In this document: positions 1 through 7,636 of the stretch, one piece after another
Numbering within the stretch: the first letter of the stretch is position 1
Layout: each line of letters opens with the position of its first letter
From: Pedobacter sp. FW305-3-2-15-E-R2A2
GTDB taxonomy: Bacteria > Bacteroidota > Bacteroidia > Sphingobacteriales > Sphingobacteriaceae
NCBI RefSeq assembly: GCF_038446955.1
Contig: NZ_CP151803.1
Coordinates: 3,100,001 to 3,164,000, forward strand
Direction: 5' to 3'
DNA length: 64,000 bases
Notes under the pieces: generated by a model
What the model was told of the DNA's origin: nothing
Databases searched by the model: none
The model's input: only the letters and a program-made list of their open reading frames with translations
Position numbers and translations under genes: made by a program

Positions 1-753
1 GAACCTTACCAAATGCCACATAGGGACGATCATTACATGTTCATCATTCAGCAAACCGGTTTTATGTTATTGGAAGTGGATTTTAAGGAAGTGGCCATAC
101 CCGGCGCTTCGCTATGTTTCGTTGCTCCCGGTCAGGTACATCGTTACCTGAGTTACGAAGATGCTCAGGGTTGGTTGATGTTTGCAGACACGAGTTTGCT
201 TTCCGTTCAGAGCAGGGACATCTTCAGTGCCTATTTTAATGCCGGCCAAATCGCTACAGTTGAGAAAGATGATGCGGTATTTAAACTCCTGCCCTTATTG
301 GAGGAGGTAGTTGGTAATGCCTTAATGCCATTGCGCGAAAAATTGATCAGTTCGCTTACCGACAGCCTGACCTCACTGATCGCTTCCAGCATCCTCAAGT
401 CCCAACAGGTTAGCCATGTGATCGGAGGACAAAAATACAACACGGTGATCCGGTTTAAGAAACTGGTAGCGGAAAAGTACAGCGAATTGAAACAGGTCAA
501 AGACTATGCGGAATTGCTCCATCTTAGTCCGCTTTACCTGAATGAAATCACGAAGGAAATTACCGGATTCCCTGCAAGTTACTGGATCAGTCAGGAGATT
601 ATTCTGGAAGCCAAACGCATGTTGTATTATACAACCCTTGATGTAAAACAGATCGCTTATGCGTTGGGATACGAGGATCATGCCTATTTTTCCCGCTTTT
701 TTAAGAAACATGTAGGGATGACCGCCCTGACCTTTCGGAGTGTAAAACCGTGA
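1..753 (+). CDS. AraC-family transcriptional regulator, 5' end outside window
   Basis: The last ~85 residues form an AraC-type double helix-turn-helix: the first helix pair lies around LHLSPLYLNEITKEITG and the second around VKQIAYALGYEDHAYFSRFFKK, the usual signature of the second AraC motif. The N-terminal part looks like a cupin-type sensing domain (short strands, 'FVAPGQVHRY'). The first internal ATG is at base 13, but the frame is open to base 1, so the true start is probably upstream and the gene is partial. It is followed in the same direction by an MFS transporter and a siderophore-interacting flavoprotein, so I infer that it controls them. Family assignment is secure; the ligand is unknown. 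Confidence 0.88.
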   Translation, partial: EPYQMPHRDDHYMFIIQQTGFMLLEVDFKEVAIPGASLCFVAPGQVHRYLSYEDAQGWLMFADTSLLSVQSRDIFSAYFNAGQIATVEKDDAVFKLLPLLEEVVGNALMPLREKLISSLTDSLTSLIASSILKSQQVSHVIGGQKYNTVIRFKKLVAEKYSELKQVKDYAELLHLSPLYLNEITKEITGFPASYWISQEIILEAKRMLYYTTLDVKQIAYALGYEDHAYFSRFFKKHVGMTALTFRSVKP

Positions 754-785
754 TTTGTCCAATCATAACCCTTGTCTGACTATCT

Positions 786-813
786 TTTGAGAATGGTCGG
801 CCTCTTAATTTTG
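786..813 (+). promoter_or_regulatory. Candidate Bacteroidota promoter of the MFS-SIP operon
   Basis: A TTTTG element is followed 16 bases later by TAATTTTG, which fits the Bacteroidota -7 consensus TAnnTTTG. It lies about 35 bases before the transporter start codon. The spacing is slightly shorter than the usual ~19. Seen in sequence; function inferred. Confidence 0.45.
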
Positions 814-847
814 TAGCCGTATAATAATTCATAACATACGTTACAAA

Positions 848-2074
848 ATGAAAGAAACAAATAACATTACTTTAGTTATCGAGGGTACTCAGCCCCAGAT
901 TAACCACACCACAATTCAAACCGAACAGCGTTTTCAAAAAATAATCATACCCATTATTGTTTCGGTTTTTGCGATATATCTTACTATAGGCATGACCTTG
1001 GGGATACTTCCTAGCTTTGTGAAAAACGAATTGAAATTTAGCAGTCTCCTGGTAGGGGTAGTGATCGGGATACAATTTTTATCTACCTTATTAACCAGGG
1101 CATACGCAGGCAAACTTACCGACACTAAAGGTCCAAAGCTAAGCAGCAAAATTGGTATACTGCTGATCATCTTGTCCGGTGTCGTCTATCTGATTGCGGG
1201 ATTTTTTAGTCAGCTGGCGTTGGCCGCTTTAGGATTGATCATACTCGCGAGGATTGTTCACGGAATCGCAGAAAGTTTATCCATTACGAGTGCATTAACA
1301 TGGGGAATCGGATTGGTTGGCACCCAGAAATCGGGAAAGGTGATGACCTGGAACGGGATTGCCATGTATGCCGGAATAGCGATAGGTGCGCCCATGGCCA
1401 TCTGGATGAAAAACTCTTTTGGCATTTCTTCGGTGTTTTTTACGCTGATTGTACTCTCTGTAATCAGCTGGCTTTCTACAATTCAGCTTCCAACTTTGCC
1501 GGTAGACGCTTCTCATGTCAGGACGCCATTTTACAAAGTGATTGGTCTCATCGCCGGACAAGGGCTCGGACTGGCTTTTTCCTCTATTGGATTTGCCTGT
1601 ATCTCTTCCTTTATCTCCTTGTTATTTGCTGCAAAAAACTGGGGCAATCCATCCATGGCTTTTATGATATTCGGGATGTCTTACATTCTGACCAGGGTCT
1701 TTTTCTCTTCTTACCCTGACAAGTTTGGGGGATATAAGGTTGCGCTGGTATCCCTGCTCATCGAGGCTGCAGGCCAGCTTTTGATCTGTTTATCATTAAC
1801 AGAAACGATGGCGCTTTTAGGCTGCGCGCTTACCGGAGTTGGGTTTTCGCTCATCTTTCCTGCACTCGGCGTACTGGCGATTAAAAAGGTAGCACCGCAG
1901 ATGAGGGGAACAGCCTTAGCAGGTTATGCCGCATTTTTTGACCTCTCTTTGGCACTTGCAGGACCGATTGCAGGACTCATCGCAGGTTGGTTCAGTTATC
2001 AGGCGATTTATTTATTTGGCGCCATTAGCTGCCTGCTTGCCTTATTCATCGTGTTTTCAAATAAAAATAAGTAA
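848..2074 (+). CDS. MFS transporter (YhhS/YfcJ-like)
   Basis: This 408-residue inner-membrane protein has about 12 hydrophobic segments and an MFS loop motif between helices 2 and 3 (RAYAGKLTDTKGPK). The N-terminal stretch resembles the YhhS/YfcJ group of small-molecule exporters ('YLTIGMTLGILPSFV', 'GVVIGIQFLSTLLTR'). A polar ~35-residue cytoplasmic leader precedes helix 1. The gene is followed 36 bases later by a siderophore-interacting protein and preceded by an AraC regulator. In this context it probably moves a siderophore or related chelate, exporting it or releasing the iron-free form. The fold is clear; the substrate is an inference from neighbours. Confidence 0.85.
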   Translation: MKETNNITLVIEGTQPQINHTTIQTEQRFQKIIIPIIVSVFAIYLTIGMTLGILPSFVKNELKFSSLLVGVVIGIQFLSTLLTRAYAGKLTDTKGPKLSSKIGILLIILSGVVYLIAGFFSQLALAALGLIILARIVHGIAESLSITSALTWGIGLVGTQKSGKVMTWNGIAMYAGIAIGAPMAIWMKNSFGISSVFFTLIVLSVISWLSTIQLPTLPVDASHVRTPFYKVIGLIAGQGLGLAFSSIGFACISSFISLLFAAKNWGNPSMAFMIFGMSYILTRVFFSSYPDKFGGYKVALVSLLIEAAGQLLICLSLTETMALLGCALTGVGFSLIFPALGVLAIKKVAPQMRGTALAGYAAFFDLSLALAGPIAGLIAGWFSYQAIYLFGAISCLLALFIVFSNKNK

Positions 2075-2110
2075 AGCCTGGTTTGTCTAAGAAACCTGTA
2101 AAAATTCATT

Positions 2111-2911
2111 ATGGAAATAGTAAAGAAAAAGGGCATACGCTCCGTGTTCAGCGTAAAGGAAAAAATCTTCCTCAGCCCACATTATATCCGGATTATCTTT
2201 GATATGACGGAACAGCAAGTTCAAAAGTTTGCTCAGGCACAGATTGGTGCACACAATAAAATATTTATCCCTGCAGCCGGTTCAAACGAGGTTCTGTTTC
2301 CGGATGATGCAGAAGTAAGCGGGAAGCCGGCTTCGGTAAAAAGAACCTATACCACCAGACATATCGATCTTTTGAAAAAGGAATTATGGATTGATTTCAT
2401 CGATCATGCGGACCATGGCCCGGCCTCTTGCTGGGCAAGCAGGGCGGTTGCCGGAAGCAAGCTGGGAATTGCCATGAAAGCCGGTGGCAGGCCACTTTTT
2501 CCAGAGAAAGCAGTGTATTTCTTTGTAGGAGACAGCACTGCAATTCCGGTCATCGCTGCAATGATGGATCAATTGCCTACGCATGTACAGGTTAAAGTGA
2601 TTCTTGAAGTATATGGACCAGAAGATGAATTAAAGCTGTCTTCCAGGGCCAATGCGAGCGTTAACTGGGTTTACAATCAGCAACCAGATATGGGCAGTCA
2701 GCTTTTTGAACTGGTTCGGGATTTAAGCTTAGCAAACCACCAAAGCTTCTTCTTTTTCGCAGGTGAATTTGAGCCTGCGAAAAAGGTCCGGCAACACTTT
2801 AAGGAGACACTAGGTTGGATACCTGCCAATTATTCGGTGGTTTCCTACTGGAAAAAGGGCGCATCAGAAGATGAATCCTCTTTAGAACGTTCCGAAGACA
2901 GACGTTCCTAA
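2111..2911 (+). CDS. Siderophore-interacting protein, FAD-binding ferric reductase family
   Basis: This 266-residue cytoplasmic flavoprotein belongs to the siderophore-interacting (ViuB/YqjH-like) family, which reduces ferric siderophores with NAD(P)H to release iron. The FAD-binding half carries the arginine-tyrosine signature 'KRTYTTRHID' and the family segment 'DHGPASCWASRAVAG'. The C-terminal half is the NAD(P)H-binding domain starting around 'VYFFVGDSTAIPVIAAMMD', with a late 'FFFFAGEFEPAKKVRQHF'. Length is typical. It is co-transcribed with the upstream MFS gene and ends at a strong intrinsic terminator, so the pair forms a compact iron-chelate handling operon. Confidence 0.87.
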   Translation: MEIVKKKGIRSVFSVKEKIFLSPHYIRIIFDMTEQQVQKFAQAQIGAHNKIFIPAAGSNEVLFPDDAEVSGKPASVKRTYTTRHIDLLKKELWIDFIDHADHGPASCWASRAVAGSKLGIAMKAGGRPLFPEKAVYFFVGDSTAIPVIAAMMDQLPTHVQVKVILEVYGPEDELKLSSRANASVNWVYNQQPDMGSQLFELVRDLSLANHQSFFFFAGEFEPAKKVRQHFKETLGWIPANYSVVSYWKKGASEDESSLERSEDRRS

Positions 2912-2942
2912 CTTGTTGCGTTTTTATCCCTATTGATCTTCT

Positions 2943-2968
2943 AAACCCGCTCAGGCGGGTTTTTTATT
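2943..2968 (+). terminator. Intrinsic terminator after the siderophore operon
   Basis: An 8-bp perfect stem (AAACCCGC / GCGGGTTT) with a TCAG loop is followed by a T-run. It lies about 30 bases after the stop codon of the siderophore-interacting protein. Confidence 0.85.
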
Positions 2969-3093
2969 TGATGGTAATTTCAATGCTGATTAATCTTTTT
3001 CAAACCATTATAGTCCAATACGTAGGAGCGACCGGGAAACATCCGGTCAGAAGTTAGCATGGGGATTTCTACTTCACACAAATAGAAAAAGTA

Positions 3094-3678
3094 ATGAAAA
3101 AGCAAATTTTAATCTTGTTGGGGCTGCTGGCTATATTGTCCTCCTGTTCCAGCTACAACTATTATTCAGTCAGCAATAAAAAGCTGAATGACAAATACCG
3201 TACTTATGCCTGGCTGCCGGAAGGTAAGTCCAAAGCTTCGAATATCTATGATAATGATGTTGCAGCAGATAAAATTGTAGAAGCGGCAAGCGCTGCGCTG
3301 GACAGCAGAGGTTTTACGCTGAATAATCAGAAACCAGATCTGCTGATCAGGTATACTGCTGTGGTGAATAAAGAAACCAAGTCTTATAACGAGCCTGTGT
3401 ATTATGATCCTCCGGGAAGATATGTTCCGCGTGTAGGGGTTCACCGTGGCCGTGCTTTTTACTATTATGCATACCGTAATCCCTTTCCTGTTTATGTAGG
3501 TAATGAACAGCGAACTGTAAATGTAAAGCAGGGGAGTATCATGATCGATTTAATTGACCGCAAGAGTAAAAAGGTGATCTGGAGGGGTTGGGCCGAAGGA
3601 GAACTGAATAATCCGGAGAAAGCAATTAATCAATTGCCGGAAGTGATTGCGAACATTTTCAAGAAGTTTCCAGTTTAA
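3094..3678 (+). CDS. DUF4136 lipoprotein
   Basis: This 194-residue secreted lipoprotein has an N-terminal hydrophobic signal ending in the lipobox LSSC (cysteine at residue 18), so it should be anchored in an envelope membrane. The mature part has the DUF4136 pattern: an early 'YRTYAWLPEG' strand, 'LDSRGFTLNNQKPDLLIRY', then a late 'GSIMIDLIDRKSKKVIWRGWAEGEL'. DUF4136 proteins are widespread in Bacteroidota and have no assigned biochemical role. It is a single-gene unit with its own downstream terminator. Confidence 0.85.
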   Translation: MKKQILILLGLLAILSSCSSYNYYSVSNKKLNDKYRTYAWLPEGKSKASNIYDNDVAADKIVEAASAALDSRGFTLNNQKPDLLIRYTAVVNKETKSYNEPVYYDPPGRYVPRVGVHRGRAFYYYAYRNPFPVYVGNEQRTVNVKQGSIMIDLIDRKSKKVIWRGWAEGELNNPEKAINQLPEVIANIFKKFPV

Positions 3679-3706
3679 AAAGGGGTTGATGCCCTCGGAT
3701 ATTTAC

Positions 3707-3753
3707 ATCCAGTGCTTTATTGGTCAGGACCATTAGCGCACTGGATTTTTTTT
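3707..3753 (+). terminator. Intrinsic terminator after the DUF4136 gene
   Basis: A 9-bp perfect stem (ATCCAGTGC / GCACTGGAT) is followed directly by a run of T. It lies ~30 bases after the lipoprotein stop. Confidence 0.8.
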
Positions 3754-3904
3754 ACAATGTATCACCTTCAATAAAAGGGCAGCTTGTATTTCCTGGAAGG
3801 AATTTCTAAATAATTTGGTTTGATTCCAAAAAAATGTAATACATTTATTTAATTACTTACTAATAACTGTGTTTTGAGAAACCGCCCTTTTAACTTAGCA
3901 GCTT

Positions 3905-3973
3905 AATAATAACCGTTATAACCGCAGGTTATTATTTCTATTCATTCAGGCTTTCTGCCTGAATCGGTTTTTT
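3905..3973 (+). other. Tandem hairpins, the second terminator-like
   Basis: The gap before the DUF1062 gene holds two structures. The first is a perfect 10-bp inverted repeat (AATAATAACC / GGTTATTATT, 12-base loop). It is followed within 10 bases by an ATTCAGGC/GCCTGAAT stem with a CGGTTTTTT tail. The upstream gene already has its own terminator, so this second one ends some other transcript: either a short RNA from the ~150-base gap or an attenuated leader of the next gene. I see no ORF here. Confidence 0.4.
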
Positions 3974-4063
3974 ATACCCTTAATTTATTTATGGTCAGCT
4001 TGTAATGCCCCTGTTTGCAGGGTGTTCTACAGCTTATCGTCAAATCATTTTTTGATTAGAAAC

Positions 4064-4684
4064 ATGCAAGTTGTTAAGAAATTAACCTGGCAGGTTATAC
4101 CTGTCAATACCCCCTTATATAAGAAAAAATGCCCTAAATGCAGAAATAGTAACCTCTATTATAGCAGCAATAAGTTCAGATTAAACGCACAAAAAAAGAA
4201 CATTGATGTGTGGTTGATTTATAGATGCCTGAACTGTGATACCAGCACTAATATCACCATCTTGTCCCGTACCAAACCTGGATTAATAGATAAAGAGCTA
4301 TTCCAGAAATTCAATGATAATGATGAAGAAACGGCATGGAAATACGTATTTGATGCAGATACCATCCGACGAAACAGGATGGAGTTCGATTACAGTAATG
4401 TTGAATACGACATTATCCATGATCCTATTGCGCTCCTGGAGATCTGTAATATGGAAGCGGATGTGATTGAATTTGAAATAAGATCCAGATTCAACCTTGA
4501 TTTAAAATTGACTCATGTCATTAGAAAATGCTTCGATATTTCGCTAAACCGATTGGAGGAAATGTTAAGTGCAGGTGTAATTGTTGTTTTACCTGAATGT
4601 GCGGTGAGAAAATGTAAAGTGAAAAATGGAATTACCCTTACTGTGCCTATTGAAAAGCTGAAGGCATATTTAGGGTTTTACTAA
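4064..4684 (+). CDS. DUF1062 domain protein
   Basis: This 206-residue protein has an N-terminal zinc-ribbon-like set of cysteines: CPKC near residue 24, then CLNC about 35 residues later. An alpha-rich C-terminal half follows. The pattern 'WQVIPVNTPLYKKKCPKCRN ... WLIYRCLNCDTSTNI' matches DUF1062, a family with no known activity. I chose the ATG at 4064 over an upstream GTG at 4022 because homologues begin with a short stretch just before the first cysteine pair. It is monocistronic, with a GC-rich hairpin after the stop. Confidence 0.8.
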   Translation: MQVVKKLTWQVIPVNTPLYKKKCPKCRNSNLYYSSNKFRLNAQKKNIDVWLIYRCLNCDTSTNITILSRTKPGLIDKELFQKFNDNDEETAWKYVFDADTIRRNRMEFDYSNVEYDIIHDPIALLEICNMEADVIEFEIRSRFNLDLKLTHVIRKCFDISLNRLEEMLSAGVIVVLPECAVRKCKVKNGITLTVPIEKLKAYLGFY

Positions 4685-4698
4685 AACCTACGAAATTC

Positions 4699-4729
4699 CC
4701 GGTGAACGCTCCTTTGGAGGGTTCACCGG
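4699..4729 (+). terminator. Hairpin after the DUF1062 gene, no clear T-run
   Basis: A 9-bp stem (CCGGTGAAC / GTTCACCGG) starts 15 bases after the stop codon. The T-run is weak, so it may be a 3'-end stabiliser instead of a classical terminator. Confidence 0.5.
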
Positions 4730-4834
4730 TTGAACATTAGCCGGTAGCGCATTTAAATACATAAGAAATAACTAAATTGACCGTTAACCGTATAATACCT
4801 GGAATAAATAAAAAATACTAATCACAGCTTAATT

Positions 4835-5593
4835 ATGACCGATAAACTAACTTTTTTTTCCGAAGCGGATAATCCTGAAATGATCGCAGCTTTTCATAAA
4901 GCACAAGAAACATTCAAGTATTTCTGGAGAGAACTCTCCTGGGAGTTTCGCAGGATTGTCCCTGCACTTGATCTGGCTTGTGTAAAAGTAGCTTTCATGG
5001 AAAATGTATCTTATCAGGCAGCACCTATCGTGGAGCATATGTGGATTAATGACGTGGAGTTTGATGGATATGTGATTAGCGGTACACTCGCAAATGACCC
5101 GAACGAACTCTCGAACGTTAAAAATGGAGACTTTGTTGAAGTGCCCTTAAATCAGATTAGTGATTGGTTGTTCACCAGTGGCGGAAAAACCTATGGAGGA
5201 TTTACCATACAAGTATTAAGAGCTGGCATGGATGAAGAGGAACGCATAGGACATGATCAGGCCTGGGGATTAGACTTTGGCGATTATAACGATGTTTCCG
5301 TTGTTTACGAACAAAAAGAACATCCTGAAAATCTCATGGAGCATCCGATGAGCATCAATATGAAAGATAAGTTAGCCGCGTTTATTGGAGAACATCCGGC
5401 AGAACTGAGCAAGCAGGATCAATCAGGATATACGATTTTACATAGAGAGATTGTGGCAGGGAATAAGAGTTCTGTAGAAGTTTTACTGCAATTGGGCGCT
5501 GATAAAAATATAAAGACCGGTAAAGGGAATTCCGCATTGGACCTCGCTAAACAGGTAGGATGGGAAGAAATTATTCCGATGTTCGAAAACTAG
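4835..5593 (+). CDS. DUF2314 protein with C-terminal ankyrin repeats
   Basis: This 252-residue cytoplasmic protein has no signal peptide. Residues ~10-150 match the DUF2314 family: 'FKYFWRELSWEFRRIVPAL', 'VKVAFMENV', 'EHMWINDVEFDGYVISGTL' and 'VKNGDFVEVPLNQISDWLF'. The C-terminal ~60 residues contain ankyrin-type repeats ('DQSGYTILHREIVAGNKSSVEVLLQLGADKN' and 'GNSALDLAKQVGWEEIIPMF'), which suggest a protein-binding role. Similar DUF2314 proteins occur as immunity-like or housekeeping single genes; no enzymatic activity is known. It ends at a strong hairpin terminator. Confidence 0.8.
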   Translation: MTDKLTFFSEADNPEMIAAFHKAQETFKYFWRELSWEFRRIVPALDLACVKVAFMENVSYQAAPIVEHMWINDVEFDGYVISGTLANDPNELSNVKNGDFVEVPLNQISDWLFTSGGKTYGGFTIQVLRAGMDEEERIGHDQAWGLDFGDYNDVSVVYEQKEHPENLMEHPMSINMKDKLAAFIGEHPAELSKQDQSGYTILHREIVAGNKSSVEVLLQLGADKNIKTGKGNSALDLAKQVGWEEIIPMFEN

Positions 5594-5628
5594 CAAATCC
5601 TTCCGGATCCTATTGTAGAAAAATTGAT

Positions 5629-5657
5629 CGCCCCATCACTTATGGGGCGGTTTTTTA
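5629..5657 (+). terminator. Terminator after the DUF2314 gene, probably bidirectional
   Basis: A CGCCCCA / TGGGGCG stem is followed by TTTTTT. It originally lay between two convergent genes: the DUF2314 gene and rloB, whose native stop codon is 16 bases further on. Confidence 0.8.
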
Positions 5658-5672
5658 TATTATTATAGTATT

Positions 5673-5757
5673 TTATTGGGAATTGTCTTTTAATTCCTGA
5701 AAGTACCATTCGAAAAATTTAAAGGTTTCCGCTCTGGGAAAAAACTCTCCCTTTTCG
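5673..5757 (-). pseudogene. Detached 3' end of rloB, left of the IS insertion
   Basis: Read on the minus strand, this stretch continues the truncated rloB frame exactly if the IS and one 9-bp duplication are removed. After the shared '...RNEKG' it encodes 24 further codons (EFFPRAETFK..., ending KDNSQ) and then TAA. It therefore holds the original C-terminus and stop of the neighbouring gene, which would have been 206 residues long. It has no start and is not expressed as part of RloB now. Confidence 0.8.
5749..5757. repeat. Left target-site duplication of the IS256 element
   Basis: The 9 bases CCCTTTTCG here are repeated at 7091-7099 on the other side of the element, a length normal for IS256-family insertions. 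Confidence 0.8.
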
Positions 5758-7090
5758 AGGGTGTTTCACAAACTGTGTCAATAGTGTAACTTTAAACTAT
5801 CGACATAATTATGGCAACACAAGAAGACTTTGATTTCGAAAGCTTCAAAAAGGAAGCTATAGCTGGCTTATATGCCGGCAAGAAAATGACTGGCACGGAT
5901 GGGGTACTAGCCCCGATGATGAAACACTTTCTGGAATCTATGATGACCGGAGAGCTGGAGCACCACATTTCAGAAAGTAAGCTAGCCGGTCAGTCCAACC
6001 GTAAGAACGGGAAAAGTAAGAAGACGGTTCGCAGCTTGAGCTCGGGAGAGTTTGAATTGGAAACCGGTCGGGACCGCCTGGGCACTTTTGACCCTAAGGT
6101 TGTCCCCAAACGCCAACTGATCATTACAGAAGAACTGGAAGGGAACATCCTCTCGATGTATGCAATGGGGATGAGTACGCGTGCTATGCGTGATTATATC
6201 CAGGAAATGTACGCCATGGACATTTCTGCAGCTGAGATCTCACGCATTACTGACAGCGTACTACCAGCCGTGCAGGAATGGCGCAACAGACCCTTAGAAG
6301 CAGTTTACCCCTTTGTCTTCCTGGATTGCATGTTCTTTAAGGTCAGGGTAAATGGTGTAGTGGAAACCCGTGCAATCTACAATATCCTGGGTGTGGATAT
6401 TGAAGGCAAAAAAGATGTTTTGGGGCTTTATACGGCTGAAAACGAAGGCGCCAAATTCTGGCTTTCGGTACTCACTGATCTAAAAACGCGTGGTGTTGAA
6501 GATATCCTGATCGCCTGCATTGATGGACTAAAGGGCTTCCCTGAAGCTGTAGAGGCTATCTTTCCAAAGACCAGGGTACAGCTTTGCATTGTTCACCAGA
6601 TCCGCTGTTCTATGCGCTATGTTCCTGAGAAAGATAAAAAGGCAGTAATGGCCGATATGAAGCCAATCTATCAGGCGAATAATGAACAGCTGGGATATGA
6701 AAAATTGCTGGAGTTCGAAGAGAAATGGGGGACGAAATATCCCCTGAGTTGTAAGTCCTGGCTGGACAACTGGGTAAACCTTTCTGCATTCTTTGAATAC
6801 GATCAAGGGATCCGTAAGATTATTTACACCACCAATCCGATTGAGGGCGTACACCGCCAAATCCGCAAAATTACCAAGACCAAGGGGGCTTTTTCTTCTG
6901 AGCAGGCACTGATGAAACTCATGTATCTGGTCATCAAAAACATCAGTAAGAAATGGACGATGCCAATCCATAATTGGGGACCGGCATTTTCACAACTTTA
7001 TATTAAATTTGGTGACAGAATTCTTCAAGAGAATAAAGGATTCTGAGAGGCGTTAATTTTTGAAACTGACACAGTTCATGTTACACTCCC
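5758..7090 (+). mobile_element. Complete IS256-family insertion sequence
   Basis: The element is bounded by imperfect terminal inverted repeats of about 23 bp. The left end reads inward AGGGTGTTTCACAAACTG...; the right end, read inward on the minus strand, is GGAGTGTAACATGAACTG.... The two share the block AACTGTGTCA. It carries one transposase gene and is flanked by 9-bp direct repeats. The intact ORF and matching duplications suggest a recent insertion. Exact outer ends are uncertain by a base, because the right end abuts a C-run. Confidence 0.85.
5811..7046 (+). CDS. IS256-family transposase
   Basis: This full-length 411-residue mutator-type DDE transposase has catalytic residues visible as D172 ('VFLDCMFF'), D238 ('IACIDGLKGFPEAV') and E345 ('TTNPIEGVHRQIRK'), each in its family context. 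The segment 'VQLCIVHQIRCSMRYV' is the conserved C/H region between the second D and the E. The N-terminal half carries the DNA-binding part. There is no frameshift or internal stop, so the enzyme is probably active. It is the only gene of the element. Confidence 0.95.
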   Translation: MATQEDFDFESFKKEAIAGLYAGKKMTGTDGVLAPMMKHFLESMMTGELEHHISESKLAGQSNRKNGKSKKTVRSLSSGEFELETGRDRLGTFDPKVVPKRQLIITEELEGNILSMYAMGMSTRAMRDYIQEMYAMDISAAEISRITDSVLPAVQEWRNRPLEAVYPFVFLDCMFFKVRVNGVVETRAIYNILGVDIEGKKDVLGLYTAENEGAKFWLSVLTDLKTRGVEDILIACIDGLKGFPEAVEAIFPKTRVQLCIVHQIRCSMRYVPEKDKKAVMADMKPIYQANNEQLGYEKLLEFEEKWGTKYPLSCKSWLDNWVNLSAFFEYDQGIRKIIYTTNPIEGVHRQIRKITKTKGAFSSEQALMKLMYLVIKNISKKWTMPIHNWGPAFSQLYIKFGDRILQENKGF

Positions 7091-7635
7091 CCCTTTTCGT
7101 TCCTGTTTATTTCTAATTTGGCTGCATTTGGGATGGCTGATGTTTTCAGCTTTTCCTTATGAGTCGCATAAAGTCGAGCTGCAGTTTGAAATTTTTCTGA
7201 TTTATCATAACCTTTTATATAGTTCTTCCTTTTGATCTCATCACTGACCTGATCGCAGTTAGTAAAGTTTTTGCCAGTATCTACAAAATGAAGTAAGATC
7301 CAGATTTCAAAACAAGGGTTGTTTTCGAGGATAATTACTCCCTGCTTCTCCGCTTTTTCCTTGTGAAGTTTGTATGCAATTTGTTGGTGATCCTGAATGA
7401 TTTTGTCCATATCTATAAGCGCATATACTCTGGAATGGTCCTTGCTAAGTTCCATAGCACGATCCAATACACCGATATAACTACCCAGTTTTTTAGGGAA
7501 ATCAGGAGCTATTGTTAAATTCTTGGGCCTATCTGTCTGTCTTACATCCGCAAAATATATACGTTCTGTCTCACCGTCTCCCACAAGTGCTACAGATGCT
7601 CTGACCTTTATTTTGGGTCTTTTGTCTCTCGCCAT
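7081..7635 (-). CDS. rloB: RloB-family TOPRIM-like protein, C-terminus replaced by IS insertion
   Basis: RloB proteins pair with an RloA ATPase and have a TOPRIM-like nuclease core. Visible motifs are the acidic 'VGDGETERIYF' (E22, E24), the DxD-type 'YALIDMDKI' (D75, D77) and the family hallmark 'ENNPCFEIWILLHF' (~residues 102-115). The present ORF is 184 residues, and its last two codons and stop come from the IS256 end. The native 24-residue tail lies on the far side of the IS, so the original protein had 206 residues. The catalytic motifs survive, but loss of the tail may impair folding or pairing. One base separates it from rloA, so both were one operon. Confidence 0.85.
   Translation of the reverse strand: MARDKRPKIKVRASVALVGDGETERIYFADVRQTDRPKNLTIAPDFPKKLGSYIGVLDRAMELSKDHSRVYALIDMDKIIQDHQQIAYKLHKEKAEKQGVIILENNPCFEIWILLHFVDTGKNFTNCDQVSDEIKRKNYIKGYDKSEKFQTAARLYATHKEKLKTSAIPNAAKLEINRNEKGGV
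7091..7099. repeat. Right target-site duplication of the IS256 element
   Basis: Second copy of CCCTTTTCG. It lies inside the rloB coding frame, over the codons for K181, E180 and parts of their neighbours. Confidence 0.8.
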
Positions 7636-7636
7636 A

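Noticed and set aside
373..762. 129-codon minus-strand ORF opposite the first AraC gene
   Set aside because: It is antisense to a clear AraC DNA-binding domain and has no family features.
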